Below are positions 33,537-40,065 of a stretch of 40,065 nucleotides of DNA, one piece after another. Every line of letters starts with the position of its first letter. The stretch's first letter is position 1. A model generated the notes under the pieces. That model was not told where the DNA came from. It saw only the letters and a list, made by a program, of their open reading frames with translations, and ran no database searches. The position numbers were made by a program, and so were the translations under genes. This DNA is from CAZTAR01 sp043813895 (lineage in GTDB: Bacteria; Planctomycetota; Phycisphaerae; UBA1845; UTPLA1): NCBI GenBank assembly GCA_043813895.1, contig JBDRKQ010000128.1:1-40065 (forward strand), given 5' to 3'.

Positions 33537-35834
33537 CTAAGCCGGCTCCGGTTCGGCCTTCTCGACCTTCCGATTCTCCGCTTCCGGTTTGGGAATCCTG
33601 TGGATTTCGCCTTCCTGATCGATGCAGATCGTCAGGTGATTCTTGAACGTGTCCTTGCGGAACTTCAGCCTCCACGCGTCAGGCGACCACTCGATTTCGT
33701 AAAGCGAGTCGTCGATCATCTCATCTTCGTCCAGACGATCGCTTTCCTTCTTGCTGCTCAGGCTCAGCGCGAGAGACTCGACGAAGCTCACGTCCTTCGA
33801 CCGTAGCTGCAACAGATGAGAGTGCGTGGCGAAGTCCACGTATCCGTCGAGTTCAGCGACGGTCGCCGGCCACCGGCCGTAGTCCTTCTTGAACAGCTTG
33901 GCGTGGTGATAGAGCACGCGAAGGTGGCGGCAGGCCACACGTTCACGCCCGGCCTCAGACGACGCATCGGCGGCGCTGCCCAGCGACAACACCGCGACGC
34001 CCGGTACGTAGGCCGCGCCGAATGGAATCGGGCCCCTGTGCGTCACCTTGACGCCTGCCATCTCGATCCGAATGTTGATGACGGATTGCGTGAGTGCGTC
34101 GCCCAACTCTTCGGCGGTCGCCGGAAGCGACGTGTCCTCGCTCGCCGCGGCAAGGAGGCACAGGTAGGGCTGTGCCAGCGCGTAGATGCGATTCCAATTA
34201 ATCCTGGCTTGCCAGTGGGCCTTGTCCGAATCGGGAACCGTGACGCGCCGCTTGGCTGTCCGCGTCAGCTTCTGCCAGTGGTGCACGGCGTCATCCGCCC
34301 ATGTGGAGGTCTGGGCAACAATGAGACGCAGCGTCGACTCACTCTCTTCTTCCTCGTCGTCGCCCTGCTTCTCGGTACCCTCGAAGAACAAGACCGTTCG
34401 GTAGGTGACGGGCATGATCCCCCAGTGGGAATCGGCCGTAGGGTCCTTCCAAAAGACGACTTGGCCGTCGACTTCCTCTTCGAACCAGGCTGGCGGACGG
34501 TCGTCGTCCTTCCTCTTCTTCGTGTCCTTCTCGATGTGTTCGCGAATGTCCTCGATGATCTTGTCTTTCTTCCTGGCGGTGAATTGGAAGAACACGTCGG
34601 GCCAGGGGAAGAAACCGATGCCGGGTGTCGCGGCGAAGGCCACCTCGCTGCCGGCGCGGGCGCCGATCGTGCCCATGGGGAGCTGCGCAATGGCATCGGC
34701 CATGCCGCCACCGCCGCCGACGTGGAACGCCGCAAGGGCGTAGGCATCTCGCGGACATTCGAACCGCTGACGCGTCTTCTGGAAGAACGCCTTGAGGGCG
34801 GCCCCGATCGCTGGGTTCCAGACGACGACGAACTTCTCGTCCCATTGGCCGTCCTTTCGGAGGGACAATCCGTAGGAGACGTTCCGCACGCCGGGGACGC
34901 TTGCAAAGGGTGAGTTTTTGTCGTCCCCGCCTTCGAGGCTCAATCGACAATAGACCAGTTTCTTGTTTGACTTGCGGCCCTTGGCTCGGTTGGCGTCCGG
35001 CGCCGGTTGTCCGAACACGGTTTCGGGCGGCTGCAGGTCAGCCACGGAGGCAATGAGCGAACCTCCGCCGGATTCGGTAAGCACGGCCAGCATGTGGTCC
35101 GGAAGCTCAAGCCGACACGCGCCGTCTTCGGCATCGTGCAGTTCGACGTTATCGAGCACCTGGTCGGCTTCTTTCATCGCGAGCAACTGCTCGATCCGGT
35201 TTCTCAACGCATCAAGCGGCCAATCGACGCGAACCGCCCATCGCGGGCGACCTTCGAGATCCTGCGAGTAGATCGTCACGACGATGGACGTGTCCGGCCA
35301 GCCCGCGATCTGTTCGAGCAGGCGGAGCATCGCGGCGAAGTCCGGACCTTCGTCCGTTTCGTTGCGCGGCTTCGGAACCATGCCGGAAATCGCTTCGAAG
35401 ATGTCGGCGGTCTTTGATTGGGCCGCGGCCTGGGTGAGTGCCGCGATCGAAGGGATGTAAATCTCAACCTGCGGAGTGTCGGTCTTGTCCGCTTCTTCAA
35501 TCTCTTCGGCTTCGGCTGGCTTGGTCGCAACGGGTTGCGTTTCCGCACTCTCGGCAGGGGCTTTCTCTTCCGGTGGTTGCTCGACCTGGGGCTCTTCTCC
35601 AGCCTGATCGTCTTTGCTTGGCTTCTCGTCTGTCTTCTCGTTCGATTCCTCGTCCGCCTTGTCGGCGTCGTCCCCGTGTCCGGGCGGCGGGATCATCAGG
35701 TCGGCGGCGCCGAGCGCAAGTTCCGGCGACCCGTCGCTGCCGAAAGCCGGCGGCGCGGTGACGGTTCCGAGGAACAAGCCGGATAGCAGTGCGAGGAAGA
35801 TGGCGATGCCGAATGGTCTTTGGGAATTGGCCAC
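33537..35834 (-). CDS. Large exported protein of unknown function
   Basis: The start is a GTG at 35834 with GGAGGA 7 bases upstream. The 765-residue product has a signal peptide (FGIAIFLALLSGLFLGT, cleaved near AFG-SDG), then about 90 disordered residues rich in Glu, Asp, Lys and Pro, then a large globular part with no cofactor motif I recognise. A late helical segment (RVACRHLRVLYHHAKLFKKDYGRWPATVAELDGYVD) resembles pilin-like or secretin-associated tails of planctomycete exported proteins, weakly. An ATG upstream in frame at 35936 would bury the signal peptide. It is likely periplasmic. It is encoded just before sppA, possibly on one transcript. Confidence 0.8.
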   Translation of the reverse strand: MANSQRPFGIAIFLALLSGLFLGTVTAPPAFGSDGSPELALGAADLMIPPPGHGDDADKADEESNEKTDEKPSKDDQAGEEPQVEQPPEEKAPAESAETQPVATKPAEAEEIEEADKTDTPQVEIYIPSIAALTQAAAQSKTADIFEAISGMVPKPRNETDEGPDFAAMLRLLEQIAGWPDTSIVVTIYSQDLEGRPRWAVRVDWPLDALRNRIEQLLAMKEADQVLDNVELHDAEDGACRLELPDHMLAVLTESGGGSLIASVADLQPPETVFGQPAPDANRAKGRKSNKKLVYCRLSLEGGDDKNSPFASVPGVRNVSYGLSLRKDGQWDEKFVVVWNPAIGAALKAFFQKTRQRFECPRDAYALAAFHVGGGGGMADAIAQLPMGTIGARAGSEVAFAATPGIGFFPWPDVFFQFTARKKDKIIEDIREHIEKDTKKRKDDDRPPAWFEEEVDGQVVFWKDPTADSHWGIMPVTYRTVLFFEGTEKQGDDEEEESESTLRLIVAQTSTWADDAVHHWQKLTRTAKRRVTVPDSDKAHWQARINWNRIYALAQPYLCLLAAASEDTSLPATAEELGDALTQSVINIRIEMAGVKVTHRGPIPFGAAYVPGVAVLSLGSAADASSEAGRERVACRHLRVLYHHAKLFKKDYGRWPATVAELDGYVDFATHSHLLQLRSKDVSFVESLALSLSSKKESDRLDEDEMIDDSLYEIEWSPDAWRLKFRKDTFKNHLTICIDQEGEIHRIPKPEAENRKVEKAEPEPA

Positions 35835-36254
35835 TTTCCGTTCCTCCAGAACGACCGCTTGTTGTACGTAGTCGTGGGCCCCGGTGAGTCCGCCGATCGC
35901 AACTGTAAGTCGGCGTCGAGTGACATCGCGCGGCATCGTCACCACTTACATGACGGACTCGATTGCCACTGCGTTATGGGAACAGGTCATTATAACGCCG
36001 TGCATCGGCCATTACACGCGTATCCCTCTCCGAGGCGCAACCAGATTGCGTTGCCCCACCTGGCGCCAGTCCGGTGTTTCTTCGCCCAAATCCGGTGGCG
36101 TCTGAAGATTCCGAGTTCGCCTGCGGGCCTGGGAGGGGGAGTCTCTAAGCACTTATGGAGAACCGTAAACGCCGGGCGAGGCTCACGGTCCGATTTCACG
36201 CCGCGGCGGCAAGGTGCTGTGAGGTGACCTCGTCATGGCGACGGGCTGTCGCGT
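35835..36254. other. Intergenic region between the exported-protein gene and the sigma factor gene
   Basis: These 420 bases carry no convincing gene. Short open frames on both strands look like chance and lack family features. The stretch holds the TATAAT/inverted-repeat candidate near 35990 and, by position, the transcription end of the sigma factor operon. I find no hairpin with a T-run. Confidence 0.55.
35971..35998 (-). promoter_or_regulatory. Candidate promoter with an inverted repeat over its -10 box
   Basis: On the minus strand TATAAT occurs at 35994-35989; the -35 region (GTGTAA, 36012-36017) is weak. The arms GCGTTAT (35971-35977) and ATAACGC (35992-35998) form a 7-bp inverted repeat spanning the -10 box, as an operator would. 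The predicted leader to the GTG of the exported protein is about 150 bases. Confidence 0.4.
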
Positions 36255-37154
36255 TCAGGCGCGGTGGGAGAGGAAACCGACGCTCGATTGGAACATATCC
36301 TCGGACCGTTGGTTATCGGGCTGTGATTCCGATTCCTCGGCGAGGTCGTCCAGGTTCGCGCGGCACATGAGGCACCTGACGGTATCGAGGTGAAAACTCG
36401 TATAGGAGAGCCAGGGCTCGTCCAGCACGCCAAGGAGATACGAGCCGATGGTACTGCGTTTGAGGCAGCTCAGTCGCCGCTGACGCCAGACCCGTGAGAA
36501 GGTCGCCTCGCTGGATAGTTGGTCGTCGGGGAGGAAGTCTTGCTCCTCGGACTTGAGATCGCCGAGGAACTCGCGAAGTCGTGCGAGCGCCCGGAACTTC
36601 ACACCTGCGACCGCTTTCTCGTCGCGATCGAGCAACCGGCCGACCTCCTTGTTACGCAGGCCGACGTAGAAGAGAAGCTCGACGACCTGGAGGTCCTCCA
36701 GCTTGTCGCGGTCGCGCAGTTCCTCTATCAGCCGCCGGAGGATGCTGGCGAGCACATCCGCCTGTCGGTCGGTGCGTTCGTGTTGGACCGCGACCTGGCT
36801 GGGCGTTTCGGAGTCGGCGGGCTCCGGCAAGCGCGGCGAATCATCCTCGATATCGAACCCGGCCGTGTACTCCGGATGCCGCTGCTTCTTCGTCAGAATC
36901 TCTCCGATCTTGTATCGGAGGATGGCGAAGAGATAGGTCTCGAGCGAGCGGTCCGCGTCGTAGTGCCGCAGGCTTGTCACGAAACCCAGGAACGTCTCCT
37001 GCAAGGCGTCCTCCGCCTCGCCGACATTTCCCAGGCGGCTCCTGGCGAAGGCGAAGAGCCTGCGCTGGTAGCGGTCGATCAAATGGTGCCAGGCGCGCTG
37101 ATCCCCCTTCCTGATGGCTTCGATGAGAAACTGGTCCGCGTCGTGTGTCTGCAT
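36255..37154 (-). CDS. ECF sigma factor with a zinc-binding-like C-terminal tail
   Basis: A 299-residue RNA polymerase sigma factor of the ECF group. Region 2 runs from about residue 15 to 85 (RRLFAFARSRLGNVGEAEDALQETF region, with the typical DALQETF). Region 4 lies near 150-190 (LLFYVGLRNKEVGRLL). About 100 extra residues follow, containing H-x5-C-x2-C (FHLDTVRCLMC), reminiscent of the zinc anti-sigma (ZAS) motif. The ATG at 37154 has no clear Shine-Dalgarno; the frame is open nine codons further. It is encoded 61 bases after a small membrane protein and a Ser/Thr kinase, so the kinase may control it, as in planctomycete ECF-kinase pairs. Confidence 0.88.
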   Translation of the reverse strand: MQTHDADQFLIEAIRKGDQRAWHHLIDRYQRRLFAFARSRLGNVGEAEDALQETFLGFVTSLRHYDADRSLETYLFAILRYKIGEILTKKQRHPEYTAGFDIEDDSPRLPEPADSETPSQVAVQHERTDRQADVLASILRRLIEELRDRDKLEDLQVVELLFYVGLRNKEVGRLLDRDEKAVAGVKFRALARLREFLGDLKSEEQDFLPDDQLSSEATFSRVWRQRRLSCLKRSTIGSYLLGVLDEPWLSYTSFHLDTVRCLMCRANLDDLAEESESQPDNQRSEDMFQSSVGFLSHRA

Positions 37155-37215
37155 CGTGAGAGGCCGGCGTGCGCTCGACAACCCGAAAGGGCGATTCCAA
37201 CAACCGATGGCCTGC

Positions 37216-37920
37216 TCACCACAAGTAAAGGCAGACGGCGGTAAACGCGGCGGCGGCCGTGATCCTCCTTGCCCAAGTATATCGGCGGCGCCCGCGAGCG
37301 TCGACGAACAAGTACGCCAGCAGAATCAGCAGTGCCAGGACGCCTACTTGAAGCGGCAGTGACATAATCCGAGCGGCGGTTCGGTCTTTCACCGAAACGG
37401 CGCTCTTGCCCCCCGCCTTCGCATGGGGTTTGACCGTCGATTCACAGTCGCCTTCACCATGCCTCTCGACGAGCGCTACGCATTCGGCCTCATCGGGAAA
37501 GCGGACTGTCTGGTTGCCGGCAATCCCGAGGTCTTCATCCGGCTCGACAACGAACAGAGAATCCTCCCACGACAAAAACGGGGCTGGCGGCCCTTGGATA
37601 ACAATCGAGAGGCGTTCTTCGAAATCCTGTTTGGCGGAATCGATGCTCTGCCGCGTGCCCCGGATTGTAGCCAAAGCCCGTTGCTGCTCGACCATGGCGC
37701 CAACCCGCTGCGTCTGTGCTTTCCGGGAAGAGAGGAGCGTGGCCGCAGCGCCAAGGGCGACCAAGAGAACCAGAGTCACACACACGCCTACCGCGATGCC
37801 AACGCCGGCTCGCCTGCGGCGCACGATCGCGACGATGAGGATGCAGGACCCGACCAGAATTCCGAGCCCCAGCAGCAATGCGAGAATCAGGAATGAGGAG
37901 CCAATGTTCGTGCTACTCAT
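37216..37920 (-). CDS. Small membrane protein between kinase and sigma factor
   Basis: A 234-residue protein with two N-terminal membrane helices (SFLILALLLGLGILVGSCIL; VGVCVTLVLLVALGAAATLL), a soluble middle of about 115 residues, and two C-terminal helices (LPLQVGVLALLILLAYLFV; ITAAAAFTAVCLYLW). I do not recognise a family. The ATG at 37920 overlaps the kinase stop by four bases (ATGA), so it is translationally coupled to the kinase. It is likely a partner in the same signalling unit, for example an anti-sigma or sensor component (inference). Confidence 0.8.
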   Translation of the reverse strand: MSSTNIGSSFLILALLLGLGILVGSCILIVAIVRRRRAGVGIAVGVCVTLVLLVALGAAATLLSSRKAQTQRVGAMVEQQRALATIRGTRQSIDSAKQDFEERLSIVIQGPPAPFLSWEDSLFVVEPDEDLGIAGNQTVRFPDEAECVALVERHGEGDCESTVKPHAKAGGKSAVSVKDRTAARIMSLPLQVGVLALLILLAYLFVDARGRRRYTWARRITAAAAFTAVCLYLW

Positions 37921-40064
37921 GCCAGGCCCTCCCGAATGTCCAGGGCGACCTCGCGCCCGCCCAGAAGGTCCTGCAGCTCTTTCAGCTCCGCTCCAAGGAC
38001 CGCAATCATGTCCTGCTGCGGTGTGCTGAAGCTCGTGTCGACATTGACGTGGCACGTCACCCGGTACCCACCCTGTGGGCTTTCGTAGGATGCGATGTTG
38101 AGCTTCGTCGCCCAGGATCGGATGTCCTTCTGCCAGAACTGTGAAGCCCAGTTACCGCGGACGAACTGCCACAGCAGATCGGACCTGCCCGCCAACTTGT
38201 AGTCCAGCAACGCCATGTGTCGTTCAATCAGGCTGGCGAAATCAGCCCGGGCCTCGACATCAAAGACGCGCCGGATCGGCAGGCTCAAGGTCTCGGGCCT
38301 GCTCTTCGGTGACCGACTCATGATGCCGCCGCCGACAATCAGCATGATCGCCAAGGCCGTGGACGGAAGGATGGAGGGCGGCAGCGTATCGTCCCAAGCT
38401 CGCTCCGGGAGCGAGGACATGAGAATAACGAGCAGGAGAAACGATGCGGCCAAGAGAAAGCCGCCGGCCTTCATGAGCAGCGTGCCGCGGCCTCGTCGTT
38501 TGGCAACGGCCTCTTCTCCCGGATCCTGTTCGGGCTTGGCGGGCGCCACAGGCACATACGGGACCGCTGGGACAAGCCACACGAAGAGACTCATGAGCCC
38601 ACCGGCAATGACCGCGCCGAGCGCGGCGAGGAAATCATCTTGGCATCTCCAATCGAAGAGGCCGAGCGACGCACCTGTTCCGCCGGAGACCGCGATGCCT
38701 GTGAAGAACACGACCTTGCGGAAAACGCCGCGCCAGAGCCCGTTCTTGTAGCGGGGAATGGCGCAGCTCAGCGCGAGAAGGCTGTAACATGCCGCGACGA
38801 TGCCGCCGACGATGTACGCACCGAAGTCGTCGTCCTTGAGCACGCCGGCAGCAATGAAGAGCATCACGGAGGTCAACAGCAGAGTAGCGGTCGACATGAG
38901 CCACAGCGAACGGACGAACGCGCTTCGCCGGTCTCTTGTGCCGGGCGTCGGTAATGTTGGGGCGCCTTGTGGCATCGGCCGGTCCTCAACCCAAACCGCC
39001 GCGTTCGCAACCGGCGGAGCTTTGGGCCACGGAACCGCGGCGGCCTGCGGGGCAAACTGCGGGCCGTCCGGTTGTTCGCGGTCCTCACCGGCGAACGTCG
39101 CGCCGGCAGGCAGCGGCCAGAGCCCGGCGACCGACTGGAGCGCGAGTGACGACGCCGCAACGATCGCGGCGGGTACGAGTCCGCTGCCGTCGGCGAACAG
39201 CCATCCTGCGACGAAACCGAACACACCCACGTAGAAGGCCGATCCGAGGCTGACCTGCCCTTTGCGGCCTTCCCACAGGCGGCCGGGCCAGTCGCACAAG
39301 AGCACACATAGGAGCAGCGGGATGGCCCACTGGCTGCTGGGCATGCCAAAGAAGCTCTCCATGAACGGGCCTGGCGGCACAGCACCGATGCCCACGCCCA
39401 CGGGCACCAGCACGGCGGCAACGCAGGCAGTTGTGATCAGTCGCGGCAGCCACTTGCCGTCGGTCCGCATCCTGTGAATGCTCAGCCAGCAGCCGAACAT
39501 GATGGCTGGAACGATGGCCAGGATGTGAAGGAACACGCCTACTGCATATTCCGGACTGCCGTGTGCTCGAAGGAGACTGGTGCCGAAGGAGATGCCGCCG
39601 GCGACGAGCAGGGCGATGGTGATTCTCTCGGCCCAGTGCGGACGCCGGGCCGCGACATCAACCATCTGCCGGCCGATCGCGGTGTTGTCGATGCGTTCGA
39701 CGGCCTGGCCCACGCGCGCGGAGAACCGCTCGTGCATCCGGTCGAGCCGCCCTGCAACCCGGCCTCCCATGCGATCCTCGCCGTCAGCAGGGTTGATCAC
39801 AGGCGGCGGCACCTGCTGGCCGACGTTGCTGCTTCCTGTGCCGAGGGGACCGCGTGTTCCGTGCCCCACCTGGACGGCAGCGCCGGCCTTGACCTTCCTC
39901 GATACCGCCGTCGCCATCCGCGTGAGGCTCAGCGAATCCAGCGCGGCCACCGACTGACTCAGGTCCTCAACTGCGAACACCTCGCTCATCAACTCATTAA
40001 CAGTCTGATACCTGTCCTTCGGGTCCTTCTCCAGTGCCTTGCGGATGACACGCGGAAAAGGCTC
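37917..40064 (-). CDS. C-terminal part of a polytopic Ser/Thr protein kinase (5' end outside window)
   Basis: The frame is open to the window edge; 715 residues are visible. They start with the end of a kinase domain (RVIRKALEKDPKDRYQTVNEL, the closing helix of Hanks-type kinases). A linker of about 100 residues and roughly eleven membrane helices follow, in blocks of five to six with a Pro-rich cytoplasmic loop (PPVANAAVWVEDRP) between. A soluble C-terminal domain of about 120 residues (RRVFDVEARADFASLIERHM onwards) ends the protein. A kinase with so many membrane segments is unusual; most have one. It is the first gene of the visible kinase, membrane protein, sigma factor unit. Confidence 0.82.
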   Translation of the reverse strand, partial: EPFPRVIRKALEKDPKDRYQTVNELMSEVFAVEDLSQSVAALDSLSLTRMATAVSRKVKAGAAVQVGHGTRGPLGTGSSNVGQQVPPPVINPADGEDRMGGRVAGRLDRMHERFSARVGQAVERIDNTAIGRQMVDVAARRPHWAERITIALLVAGGISFGTSLLRAHGSPEYAVGVFLHILAIVPAIMFGCWLSIHRMRTDGKWLPRLITTACVAAVLVPVGVGIGAVPPGPFMESFFGMPSSQWAIPLLLCVLLCDWPGRLWEGRKGQVSLGSAFYVGVFGFVAGWLFADGSGLVPAAIVAASSLALQSVAGLWPLPAGATFAGEDREQPDGPQFAPQAAAVPWPKAPPVANAAVWVEDRPMPQGAPTLPTPGTRDRRSAFVRSLWLMSTATLLLTSVMLFIAAGVLKDDDFGAYIVGGIVAACYSLLALSCAIPRYKNGLWRGVFRKVVFFTGIAVSGGTGASLGLFDWRCQDDFLAALGAVIAGGLMSLFVWLVPAVPYVPVAPAKPEQDPGEEAVAKRRGRGTLLMKAGGFLLAASFLLLVILMSSLPERAWDDTLPPSILPSTALAIMLIVGGGIMSRSPKSRPETLSLPIRRVFDVEARADFASLIERHMALLDYKLAGRSDLLWQFVRGNWASQFWQKDIRSWATKLNIASYESPQGGYRVTCHVNVDTSFSTPQQDMIAVLGAELKELQDLLGGREVALDIREGLA

Positions 40065-40065
40065 A

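Noticed and set aside
35835..35945. Earlier in-frame start of the exported-protein gene (35936)
   Set aside because: It would place about 34 extra residues before the signal peptide; the GTG at 35834 has GGAGGA at the right distance.
35820..36227. Possible 135-residue gene on the plus strand
   Set aside because: It has no ribosome-binding site or recognisable domain, and overlaps the start of the oppositely directed exported-protein gene.

Overview
The window is GC-rich bacterial chromosome. Three things suggest a planctomycete-like bacterium living without oxygen: Ser/Thr-kinase/TPR receptors at both edges, an ECF sigma factor encoded beside a polytopic kinase, and many hairpin-forming intergenic repeats. 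The lineage is an inference; no rRNA or other marker gene is present. Start sites mix strong Shine-Dalgarno genes with a few apparently leaderless ones.

Layout. 1-2450: the 3' end of a TPR-type receptor kinase, then a decayed tyrosine integrase running into a tRNA-Gln gene (an old integration site). 2692-6718: a MutS2 lacking its Smr domain, a small lipoprotein and a cardiolipin synthase. 7017-20310 (minus strand): the centrepiece, one long redox operon. In transcription order it encodes a MarR regulator with a four-Cys tail, the four subunits of a 2-oxoacid:ferredoxin oxidoreductase (KorD, A, B, C), a tandem double HdrA, a free MvhD-like protein, an HdrD-like (HdrC-HdrB fusion) protein, an HdrA-MvhD fusion, a 50-residue zinc ribbon, HdrC, HdrB and a ferredoxin with an Asp cluster ligand. 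Both HdrA genes are split by an in-frame UGA at the same active-site position (Asp-Cys-Ser-Ile-UGA-Ile-Leu-Gly-Pro-Lys). Each UGA is followed by the same small hairpin, so they read as two selenocysteine proteins rather than broken genes.

20672-23510: a GNAT acetyltransferase, a hemerythrin-like protein and a GalK-family sugar kinase. 23924-30685 (plus strand): a compact cluster with two small helical proteins sharing a WxDxxxRxF motif (WXG100-like), a coiled-coil protein between them, a 1314-residue membrane-anchored FtsK/SpoIIIE ATPase, and then a two-receiver response regulator. It looks like a minimal type VII secretion-like system in an unusual lineage. 30782-35834: a gamma-class carbonic anhydrase, a 67K-type SppA protease and a large exported protein of unknown function. 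36255-40064: an ECF sigma factor with a zinc-binding tail, a small membrane protein and the C-terminal part of a Ser/Thr kinase with about eleven membrane segments, probably one signalling operon.

How the parts fit. The Kor subunits would reduce ferredoxin from a 2-oxoacid. The paired HdrA/MvhD/HdrBC modules could then split or merge electrons among ferredoxin, a disulfide-type acceptor and another carrier. No hydrogenase, formate dehydrogenase or NADH-oxidising subunit is encoded in the window, so the partner is unknown. The MarR protein, with a Cys cluster and two GGGTTAA boxes over its own promoter, is a good candidate redox switch for the operon.
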